Below, one piece after another: positions 12,928-22,290 of a stretch of DNA of 64,000 nt. Every line of letters starts with the position of its first letter. Positions within the stretch are counted from its first letter, which is position 1. The position numbers and the translations under genes are program-made. Location of the stretch: positions 183,351,777 through 183,415,776 of the forward strand of contig NC_064433.1 of the NCBI RefSeq assembly GCF_023343835.1, given 5' to 3'. The notes under the pieces are model-generated. The model saw only the letters and a list, made by a program, of their open reading frames with translations, was not told the DNA's origin and did not search any database. The DNA is from Lagopus muta. Its lineage: Eukaryota; Chordata; Aves; Galliformes; Phasianidae.

Positions 12928-14309
12928 TTTGTTGCTTCCCTTGTGCCTGGCGATGCTTGCTCTCCAGCCTGGATGCTGATCTCTTCCACCATCCATCACT
13001 GTCCTGTGACAGGCAGCACGGAACAAAGAGATCAATCCCCCTACATGTCCCAGGGCTCCCACCCAAAGCTTTGATCAGCACATGCAGATGCAGGTCAGAG
13101 GCATTCCCCCTGCCTTGCTTTTCAGCATTCGGCATTGTTTTCCACCAGAGCTGTGAGTTTAGAAAGCATATCCCAGGAGGCTCTGGTTTGGGGATGCTCG
13201 TGTTCTGGCTGCGTATTCTCAGCAGGACAGCTTTGATCTTAATGTGTCTCTGACAGTCGTGTCACCCATGTTGTGCCCATTTGTATTCAAGTGTTTGGTC
13301 CCAGTGATGTGGTTTTTCTGTTGTTGTTTTCTTTGTATTTAATTCTTCTTTCTTCATTAAACATTGTGTTCAGGTTGCCTGCTCCCTCCTGCCCTCCCAC
13401 TGAAGAGCATTTTGTGGTGTTTGCTTTGCTTTGTTTTGTTGCTGGAGGAAATTTTTCACATTACTTCAACATCTCATTTGTTTTGTGATTGTTATTTAGA
13501 GGTGACACAAATGTGTTTAGACTGGACTTAATGGGGAGAATGAGTCCAAGACCAGGAGAAACTTGGAAGGTGCAAAGAAAACCTAGATAAATGCCAATGG
13601 AAGAAGCTAAACTAGGGAACTAAATCAGGAGGAAAAACAACTATAATGATTTTCTATTGAACTTCGCATTAATGTTTATGATCAAGAAGAGAAACAGACT
13701 TCAGTGTCATTTTTAGAGCTTCTCTGCAAACTGGGTGGTTATGTGTGAGCACATCTGTACAAGAGTGCCTCCTGTTACCCAACATGTCCTCTTACAAGTC
13801 CCTGTTTCTGATTGCTTGTGCCTTTTCTGAGTGGGCTGAAATCTTCTGTGCTCTGTATCATCTTCAGGCTAGCTATTTTTGGGGAATGACAATAAACACT
13901 TGGCAATGAGACAATAAATCGAGATGAATGCATATCCACAGACGATATATACTCACATTAAAGATACAGACAGATGATCACAAGTGTTTCATTCAGTCAG
14001 TTTAGGAAGTTCTCACTGCCTTAACTGGAAGGTACCACTCCTTAATGGAGAGCCTGCAAGCATGAATGTACCTCGTCCTGGAGCACCAGGCAGAACCAGC
14101 TCCTGCTTTAGCTGGAAGAGTAGCGTCTTCAACCTCTCTAATTTGATTTCCTGCAATTGTGGGATGACAAGGCAAAGGTCTTGGCTTGCCACAAAATGGT
14201 TATTACATTATACAGACACTGTAAATGATGATGCTAAGGTAGAGCAAATCAGTATGTCTGATCTTGCGAAAAACCTGATAGTATTCATTATTTATGTTTA
14301 TTGGCATAC

Positions 14310-14591
14310 TTATTTCAATGTAAAGTTAGAACAGAGAGCTCCCCATAGACCTGCAGGGTGCGTTTGCAGAGTCTCATTGCTGGTACCTGTCTGAACCAGA
14401 AGGTGTAACCTGACGTCATGCTGAGCCAAGAGTGTCACCGTGTCCTCATGGCCAATGGAGACCTGGGGGCAACTTGTGGCCCTGTCGAAGTCAGCTGGAG
14501 TTTTGCCATCAGCTTTGATGGAGCCAACATTCCCGTGCTGACATCTCACAACAACCTCCTCTGCTGAATTTTCAACATGTGTTATTTTCAT
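14310..14591 (-). pseudogene. Ankyrin-repeat-like open frame, possible pseudogene remnant
   Basis: The reverse strand has a 93-codon frame whose middle reads like one ankyrin repeat: DGKTPADFDRA (compare GxTPLHxA) and, 17 residues after the start of that motif, GHEDTVTLLAQH (compare GHxxVVxLLLxxGA). It may be a scrap of a retrocopied ankyrin gene. I cannot name a parent, there is only about one unit, and no coding sequence continues on either side. Chance is possible. Confidence 0.2.
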
Positions 14592-15710
14592 TACAAATAA
14601 ACATCTTCCTAAGATGGAGACCTACATACATACACTGTGCCTAAAGACTGCACTAAAAGTTCATCACGGTTGAACACTGAATCCATCCTCGAACTCTCTG
14701 GGAAAACTTCAGATGTGAGCAAGCCCCACTTAGGCCATGGAGGCTGCATCAGCTGGGAGTGTATGACTTCTGCAGAGCTCACACACGCTCGGTGTCGGCC
14801 ACGCTCAGTAGTGGGGACAGGAGTTGGGCTGCATGTTGGCTTTTGGGAACGACGTCTGCGTGTCCATCCGCGGGCCACGGTACAGCACAGACAGGAAACG
14901 TGCCAGACTGCCTCGGCGGGAGGCTGCCTCCAACACGTGCAGAAGGGAACAAGAAACTGCTTAATGATTAATCACTGTCAACCTTTGTTCTCGTTAAAGA
15001 CTGGCTTGTTGGACAAGGCTGGTAATGAGGCTCTGTTCTGGGTCTGTTGCTATGTGATTGTGCAAGAGCTGGAGCTGGTCCACAGTCCGTGCAAGATACA
15101 GCTCCCACTTTGCCCAATTTTAATGAGTTTGGGTGAAAATGTTGTTGTAAGAGTGCCTGCTAGTGGCTATAGGGCTGCAAATCTCCAGCAAGAGGCCTCC
15201 TTTTTCCCAGGGATTATGGGCAACGCATAAATCACTGATGGCTGAGAACCGGTTCACAGGGATCTTAAGGGTGAGCAGCTCGCTTTTGGTGCTGAAAGGT
15301 AAAAAGCTGTAAAAGATTTCTAGGAAGAAATATGCAAATAACTATCTATGCATAAAACTCCTTCCGGCTTCTCACTGAAAGTGGAGATAGACCCCTGTGT
15401 GACATCAGATCACCCATTTTTAGCTGGGAGATCGTGCACAGCATCATTTTTAATTATTTTTATCTGCAAACTTTTAAAATATTATAGCTCTACCTTTCCT
15501 GACAGATACTGAAGTTTTGCAGAATAAAATCACTGAGGCATTAAAAAAAAAAACACCACCCATATCTCACTCTTGTTCTCTCGCTGCTTCCTGGGACTCT
15601 GCAGGTACGCACTCAGCTTGTGCTGGGTGGCAGAATGCTGTGCCCCATGAAAGCATCCATCCTGCCCAGCTGTCCCAGCAAGAGCTGCAGCAGGTGGCTG
15701 TGCTGAAGGA

Positions 15711-15955
15711 CACAGAATCACAGAATCACTGAGGTTGGAAAAGACCTCTAAGCTCACCCAGTTCGACCATCAACCCACCCCCACCATGCCCACACAGCGC
15801 ATCCTTCAGTGCCGCATCTCCATGGTTCCTAAACACCTCCAAGGACAGTGACAGCACCACCTCCTCAGGCAGCCTGTGCCACCTCTCTTGCTGAGAAGTT
15901 TTTCCTGTTATCCAACCTGAACCTTTCCTGGTGCAACTTGAGGCCATCCCCGTTT
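15711..15955 (-). mobile_element. CR1 3' fragment (antisense)
   Basis: CACAGAATCACAGAATCACT then GAGGTTGGAAAAGACCTCTA, AACACCTCCAAGGACAGTGA and TTCCTGTTATCCAACCTGAA identify a CR1 with the CATCAACCCACCCCCACCAT variant 3' UTR. Confidence 0.9.
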
Positions 15956-17314
15956 GCTTGTTGGGCATCTGCTGCAAGAGAGGTTTTCCTCCAAACCCAT
16001 CAGTTGAAGGGTGAGTCCTGCCACAGGCTGCAGAAATGTGGAGTGCACTCACTCTTGTCATGACCATTCCCAGCTCCGTAACATCTGGAGAGACGGGTCC
16101 ACGTTTCCTCTTTGAGTTCCATTGCTTGATTTGTTGGAGGAGTGACACAGTGTTTACTTCTTTTCTCTGGTTAGACAAAGGCACAAGTATTTCTGGCAGT
16201 CAGCCTAGGCTTGTGAAATCACAAACGCTGGTGTCTGTGATTCCTTGTGCGTGTGCTTTGGAAACACGGCCCTGAAATATTTGTGCTGAGAACTCAGACT
16301 GTTCACAGGAGAAAAACACAGGAGATGGCCCCATGTGACTGAACTTCTTATAAACATTCCAGAAAACTCCTGAATGGAAACATTTTGCACTCTTCTCCCA
16401 GCTCTGTCTCGAGGTAGTAGACACAGGAAAACAAGTCTCAGGATCTTGCAATTTTTAGGGTTTTTTTCAAGCATTATTTCTTCTAATTTCATCTAACTGA
16501 GCTGCTCAAATATACCTATGAATGCAATCTTGCAAGAAGCTATAAAACCTTCTCCGGTGGGGTATGAGGAGAAATTCAGCCTATAACAATATATTCTACG
16601 ATTCACTTGAGATGCTTTTAGGTCATTCTGTTCAACAAACTTAAAAAGCTATTTGCCAGTGCTTGAGTATTCACACTCACTCTGCCAGGCATCTTGCTTA
16701 GGTGTGACTATAAGCATCTAAAATTAGGAATGAAAGGGAATGTTCCTGTCATCTAATTTGGGCTCCTAACTCAGTTGTCTAAATTAGGCACCCAGAGCCT
16801 AATTATACAGCCTAGTGCCTCTGCGTAGTGAAGGTGTTTGGAGAGAATCTGTTCTGAGCCTTTGCTTTTGGACCTGAACTCAGAGGAGATTCGCTTTTAT
16901 GCTGTTAGTTCTTAAGATGCAAGAAGATGGAATGAGTCTAAGGTGCTCAGCAAAGTACTGTTTTACACCCCAGTTGGGCTGAGCGAGCAATAAGGGAAGG
17001 GAGGACTGGGCTGGCTGAGATTTTGCATGGTCTGTGTTATTTCCAGCCCCGATACACAAATCACAACCTCAGCTGTTGCAAATGAGCATAACCCAGGAAC
17101 TGCTCAGGGCTCTCGCAGGCGCAGAAAGCAGCCCTCTGCATTCCAGTCAGGAGTGGGAGTTATTCCTAAAAATAAGAAAACGCTTTTTCAGTACCACTGA
17201 AGGAGCTCTCACTCCGCAGGCTCCCTGCCACGGTCCTACTGCAGTTTCATTTTCCTGTGGGCAGCAAGGTTATTAGGAAACATTGTTTTCTCAAAAAATT
17301 GTTTTTTTCTCAAA

Positions 17315-17508
17315 AAGAGTGGTGGGGCAGCGGCACAGGCTGCCCAGGGAGGTGGTGCAGTCGCCACCCCTGGAGGTGTTCAGGAACCGTGGAGATGCAC
17401 TGAGGGATGTGATCAGTGGGCCTGGCGGGGGTGGGCTGGCAGTTGGACCAAGTGAGCACTGAGGTCTTTTCCAACCTTAATGATTCTGTAATTCTCTGAC
17501 TCTATGAT
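17315..17508 (+). mobile_element. CR1 3' fragment (sense)
   Basis: CAGGCTGCCCAGGGAGGTGG, CCCTGGAGGTGTTCAGGAAC, GAGGTCTTTTCCAACCTTAA and TGATTCTGTAATTCTCTGAC show the 3' end of a sense CR1. Confidence 0.88.
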
Positions 17509-18557
17509 CTCCGCTGTGCTAACTCTAAACATCCCATTAAGCCAATCTACGTGCCTAAATTACACTGAGTATGAATGGGGATGAAAGGCACAGGTTGGTC
17601 ACCAGATGAACACCAGCTCTGGCCCTGGAGAGCACTGGGGAAGCAGCTTCCAGTGAGCCTCTTCTGTCACTAAGTGAGCTTCAGTGAATAACTCTGAAGC
17701 CTTTTGCTTTTTTTTTCTTTTAATTCTCCTCCCTTTTTGACAGAAAATCTACAAACCCAGGAGCCCATCCTGCCACTTTAGTGCCAGCTCTCCTGGCTGA
17801 GAAGCCAGCAGCTTCCGCAGGCATTGTGGTTTAGCAGAAAATTGGCCAATTGTTTCTGTCCCACAAAACTATTCATCAACCCAAGGCATTTCAAGGAGCA
17901 GGAGGCAAAAGGTCTGCACACGCTTTTGTAACCAGTTGTCCATATCAGCTCCTGAACAATGAATTGCAGAAGGCATTCAGGGATTCTTGACAAGAAGAGA
18001 GGAAGGGTGAGGGCTGCAGGTTTCTCTGGTGGTAGAGGAATCCTGCCAGCTCCTAACCATGCTGAAATCCCTCTCCAGCTGCACATTGCTGTTACTGCTG
18101 AAGTATAAAAGCTGTGATTGATCCCCAATTTTCCTTAGTGACTCTGCCTTTACCAGCTTTGTGGAGAAGACCAACACGAGTCAACCTCAACATCTGGAAT
18201 GACAGCATAAGGGGCAACAGATTTGATACTCAGCCATGCCCAAGCCCACCAGCCAGGTCTGCAGAATGGGGAGAAATAAATTGTGAAGAACAGACTCATT
18301 CCCTCAACCTGGGCAGGGAAAGCCTGTCCAGAACACAGCCAGGATGGGACAGCCCAGCAGAGATGCTCTGCTTCATCTGCCTGTGTTCCTGCCACAAATG
18401 GACTCCCTTGGGCCATCCACAAGGGCAGAAGGGCCAGGCTTATTGCCATCTGCATTGCAAAATGGGATTGGTGCTCCCAAGGTCTGGATGGCAACTATGT
18501 TGTCAAGCAAACAGGACAGGATCCCAGACCTGAAGTTACTGCATGGAGTGACCCTGG

Positions 18558-18659
18558 GATGAAGAGAAGGGAAGGGACGGGAAGGGAAGGGAAGATGAAG
18601 GGAAGATGAAGGGAGGGGAGGGGACAGGAGGGGAGAGGGGAGAGGAGAGAGGACAGAGG
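18558..18659 (+). repeat. Purine-rich imperfect repeat (GGGAA/GGGGA)
   Basis: The + strand is almost wholly A and G (GGGAAGGGAAGGGAAGATGA and so on). It forms the left part of a composite purine tract that is split by a CR1 tail. Confidence 0.85.
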
Positions 18660-18716
18660 AATCATAGAATCATAAGGTTGGAAATGATCTATAAGATCAT
18701 CTAGTCCAACTGTCTC
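18660..18716 (-). mobile_element. Very short CR1 3' end (antisense) inside a purine tract
   Basis: AATCATAGAATCATAAGGTT, then GGAAATGATC and CATCTAGTCCAACTGTC, is the last 57 bp of a CR1. Confidence 0.85.
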
Positions 18717-18879
18717 GAGGAGAGGAGAGGAGAGGAGAGGAGAGGAGAGGAGAGGAGAGGAGAGGAGAGGAGAGGAGAGGAGAGGAGAGGAGAGGAGAGG
18801 AGAGGAGAGGAGAGGAGAGGAGAGGAGAGGAGAGGAGAGGAGAGGAGAGGAGAGGAGAGGAGAGGAGAGGAGAGGAGAG
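18717..18879 (+). repeat. (AGAGG)n pentanucleotide microsatellite
   Basis: About 32 uninterrupted copies of AGAGG cover 163 bp. With its neighbours it makes a long homopurine strand. Confidence 0.97.
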
Positions 18880-19019
18880 AGAAAAAAATAAAAAGGAAAA
18901 GAGAAAAAGGAAAAGAAAGAAAAAGAGAAAGAAAAAAGAAAAGAAAAAAAAGAAAAAGAAAAAGAAAAAGAAAAAGAAAAAGAAAAAGAAAAAGAAAAAG
19001 AAAAAGAAAAAGAAAAAGA
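18880..19019 (+). repeat. A/G tract ending in (AAAAAG)n
   Basis: An irregular A/G tract, with one T near 18889, passes into about 11 perfect AGAAAA units at 18951-19019. Confidence 0.95.
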
Positions 19020-21050
19020 TTTATTATTCTAACACATATGTAAGTTTGAAGCCAGAGCCTCTCTTTATGTGTATGAATGCAAGTCAGTTGCAGCAGGGAA
19101 AGTGAAAGGCAAATCTGATCTTAAATGCTTTGATTTACTGCTGATCCAAACATTTGAGCATAATGTCCTTTGTGGCAAACAAAAGCCCGGCTGTGCTCCC
19201 AGCTCTGCGCCATCTCGTCCTGCTGCTCCTGCTGTCCTCCTGCAGCTCATCGGTTCTGTATCTCCCGGTAACTTTGGTGAGAGATGTCACCAGTGGCAGT
19301 GAACAACTCCTGGTCCACAGGGACGTGAGCGAGGGGCAGAGAAGGGCTTTAGGATGGGTCTGCAGCTCATCCCTGTGCTGCTGGAGCTCCTCTGCCTCCT
19401 CTGCCTCCGCCCATGGGAGCACGACTGGATGAGGAGCACAATGCGGCCTCATCGACTCACACTGACATTTCATGAGCAGCAGTGAAAGGACTGAATGCAT
19501 AAAAGCAAGCTGGCTCCGAGTCCTTGATTTATACTGTTTTCTCAGGGCCTTTTTGCCAAGCAGCGAGCGCATCGTGCCAATTGCTGTTACAGAAAAGCTT
19601 TCTTTGATAGGTAGCTTGAATGGACGCTGCCCAGTTTATGTTAAACAAAGTCCCTCCCCACGGCTCAGAGGGGCTGGCAGGGGATAAAGGAGAGAGAAAA
19701 GGTTAGGCTTTGGCGGACTGTTGTCCTTGTTGGTTTTGGGGTTGTTTTTTTTAGACTGGACTATGAAAGCACATTTGGTGGAGCCTGCATTATCTGTGCA
19801 AAAACACAACAGATGAATTCTATTAATGGATATAACATGTGGCTGGGTTCAAGCTAGAGTGTCATTTGAATATAGAAGTCAAAGCCAATTTATTGTAACA
19901 TATTTTTCTTTTCAAAATATTTTAAGAAAGACAAAAAAGTTTGCGCAACAACTTGGCAAGCAGGTCTGTTGAGAGGAGGTAGTTTCTATCTTGCAGCTAA
20001 CATAAGGGCTGAAAAATGTGGCAGTGCTGAGCAATCCCGGATTCCTTCTGGAACCAAAGGAAAGTGTGCGGGATATAATTGTGTAAGAGCCCAATAAATT
20101 TTCAAGGGTGGGTTTGTAACACTGCCCTGGGGGCTGCAGGTGGCTCCAGAAGAAAGTCACAGTTTTTATTTCATTAAGAGACATCAAAAACTTGTATCCA
20201 GCTAGCTCTGCACTCGTGTAGCCCCATCTAAAAGCCACAGAATTATTTTAAAATAGAAATAACTCCAACAATCATTGTGTTTCTTCCATGCCAGATGGTA
20301 TAAAGATAAGTTAGATTAGTTTGCAGTGTGCATGTTACTGTGTGTGAGAGGGTGCTTTTGTGTGCCGAGCAAAAGCTAAGACGCGGAAATGAGCTTTCCT
20401 GGGGTTTTCAAAGTGATTGCCATCAGTGCCCTGTGCTCTGCAGGGCGTGGAAAGCAGCCCAGCCCATCCTTCTTTCACTGCTGTTTGGCCCTTCTTTCCC
20501 TGGATGCCATGGGAGGCCGTGGCCATGGAGCAGGGCTTCACCCTGGGACTACACCTCAGCACTGAGAAGTGCCGCTCCACGGGGCATCGCGCTGCCCTTG
20601 CCATGGATTTGCCCCAGCGCTGGGTCAAAATATGCTGCTGGATATCAAGTTATACAGAATTCACCAGCTGCTTCCTAGGGTGAACTGCAACAAAGCAGAG
20701 TCAGAAAACCGCTGTTTTCTCATAACAGTTGTGACCTCTTCAGTCCTGTTTTCTTGCAGCTAAGGAGCACCTGACTATCAAGTGATCCAACATAGGCTGA
20801 ATATTTTTGTGGGCTAACACATTTTTGTGTGCTGACTGAGAAAGTCCTTTTCCACATTTGGTGAAGATCCAAGTAGCAAACTCTGGTGGAGCAAGTAGAC
20901 AGAAAACATATTTCTGTCAACAGAAACCATGGTTAAAAGAAAATGAGCAACATATTCTCATCCCATGTCTGTTTTCATCCTGAATATACAGTCTGGACTT
21001 CCCAAGTACCTTGCTATTGAGATGACCTTTTGTCAACCCTTCCACTTAAA

Positions 21051-21180
21051 ATCACAGAATCACAGAATCCTCAGAGTTGGAAGGGACCTTTAAAGGTCGC
21101 CTAGTCCAACTCCCCTCCAATGAACAGGGATATGCACAGCTAAAACAGGTTGCCCAGGGCCTGATCCACATGAAGCTGCC
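21051..21180 (-). mobile_element. CR1 3' fragment (antisense)
   Basis: ATCACAGAATCACAGAATCC then AGAGTTGGAAGGGACCTTTA, CTAGTCCAACTCCCCTCCAA and GGTTGCCCAGGGCCTGATCC identify it. It abuts a sense copy, giving a head-to-head pair. Confidence 0.88.
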
Positions 21181-21190
21181 CATAGATCGT

Positions 21191-21394
21191 ATCTAAGGAA
21201 AAACTTATTCTCTGCAAGAACGGTCGGGCAATGGAACAGGCTGCCCAGGGATGTGTTGAAGTCACCATCCCTGAAGGTGTTCAAGAAAGGTGGAGTACTT
21301 AGGGGCATGGTTTAGTGGGTAATATTGGTGGCAGGTGGACAGTTGGACTAGATGATCTTAGAGGTCTTTTCCAACCTTAATGATGCTATGATAT
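21191..21394 (+). mobile_element. CR1 3' fragment (sense)
   Basis: GGCAATGGAACAGGCTGCCC, TCCCTGAAGGTGTTCAAGAA, CTAGATGATCTTAGAGGTCT and TTCCAACCTTAATGATGCTA show a sense CR1 end of a different 3' UTR type from the copy before it. Confidence 0.88.
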
Positions 21395-21699
21395 GGGGAA
21401 GAGGAAGCATACTGAGATTCATGGAAAAGACCAGGGAGATCCTAAAGCCCCCTTAAAGGTCCTATTCACTTACATATTTGTTTCATCAAGGAAGCCAATA
21501 AGTTGTAAGCCTATTTGTTTAATCTAGTGCTAAGTGAAGACCATCAGCAATCTCAGAGACCATTCTTGCGAGGGAGGTGAAGGGACAAAGGAAAATACCA
21601 TCACTCACCCCACTGCAAAGGTGCAGCTTGTGACTTCTGTATTTTCTAACAGTAAATGTCACTTGTAGCAATGAGTCTTCTCCAGCAATGAGACTCTAA

Positions 21700-21935
21700 A
21701 CAATTCTTGCTGCTGCTCATCAGGTGGTAGGAACCAGCAGAGGAAGAGTTTGTTCCCTTGTGGTCAAACAGGCTGCCATGCAGCCCAATGGAAGTTTCCT
21801 GAAAGGTCTGCAGGACAGCTCAGTTACTTCTGTTAATGTTTCCCAGGCTCCTGGTACAACATCAAGGTTTTCCACTGGAATCACCTGGCAAGTTCTCATA
21901 GTCTTCCATGAGCAATAAAGTTACCCCATCCCTTA
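21700..21935 (+). other. MAML2: Candidate alternative terminal exon of MAML2
   Basis: About 370 bp before the constitutive exon, an acceptor-like CTGCTGCTCATCAG ends at 21723. The sequence after it is open in phase 0, the phase of the next MAML2 exon, for 64 codons. It includes AMQPNGSFLKGLQDSSVTSV and NVSQAPGTTSRFSTG, a Ser/Thr/Gln-rich composition like MAML proteins. It stops at TAA 21916-21918, inside an AATAAA hexamer at 21914-21919. Acceptor, frame and poly(A) signal together suggest an alternative last exon, but I recognise no homologue and chance is a serious alternative. Confidence 0.2.
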
Positions 21936-22086
21936 CTTACTTTGTCAAAGCCTTTGTATCAGTCACTTGTATTGAGAGCCTGTGCACTGTCCCCTGCACT
22001 TGAGCAAATTGCATAAAAGGGATTCTTTCATTTTCTTGTTGCTTCTTATTATTTTCATCCTTCATGAGCCATTTTTTCTGTTTCAG

Positions 22087-22290
22087 GATCAACATTCTGT
22101 GGTAGGTCAGGGAGCTGGCCCCACTCCAAACTCCAGTTCTTGCTCAAATCCAAACACTGGAAGTGGTTACATGAATTCATCCCAGCAATCAATGTTGAAT
22201 CAGCAACTGATGGAAAAGAAGCAGGCTCTGCAACGGCAAATGATGGAGCAAAAGCAACTCCTCCTACAGCAGCAGATGTTGGCAGAAGCT
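22087..22290 (+). CDS. MAML2: MAML2 coding exon (antepenultimate; human exon 3 equivalent)
   Basis: This internal exon encodes 68 residues of Mastermind-like 2, a nuclear co-activator that joins the Notch intracellular domain-RBPJ complex and recruits p300. It starts after a TTTCAG acceptor with the codon GAT and ends before GTAAGC at 22291. Its 204 bp are phase 0 at both ends. The peptide begins DQHSVVGQGAG, carries GSGYMNSSQQSMLNQQLM, and then a glutamine/methionine-rich helix-prone run (QALQRQMMEQKQLLLQQQ) ending LAEA, closely matching the human MAML2 segment as I remember it. If the intron were retained, the frame would continue 16 codons to a stop at 22339-22341. MAML1 and MAML3 share the general composition but fit less well. 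The downstream MTMR2 exon supports the MAML2 call. Confidence 0.93.

Larger units (their letters stand above)
1..22086 (+). other. MAML2: MAML2 intron upstream of the antepenultimate coding exon (left end outside window)
   Basis: This stretch ends in a pyrimidine-rich acceptor (TTTTTTCTGTTTCAG, G at 22086) and contains no exon that I recognise. In human MAML2 the large glutamine-rich exon 2 precedes the matching junction, so this is probably intron 2; that is inference because the upstream exon is off the window. It holds about 15 CR1 fragments, a long purine microsatellite near 18.6-19.0 kb, an AT microsatellite near 11.5 kb, and otherwise unremarkable AT-rich DNA. Open frames here (for example 219 codons at 7066-7725) show no family resemblance and are treated as chance. 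One possible alternative terminal exon at 21724-21919 is listed separately. Confidence 0.8.

Noticed and set aside
13889..13919. Two AATAAA hexamers close together
   Set aside because: They lie deep in a MAML2 intron with no upstream exon or open frame to end.
14637..15230. 197-codon + strand frame
   Set aside because: No homology is recognised, there are no introns or promoter signals, and the overlapping frame on the other strand is equally uninformative.
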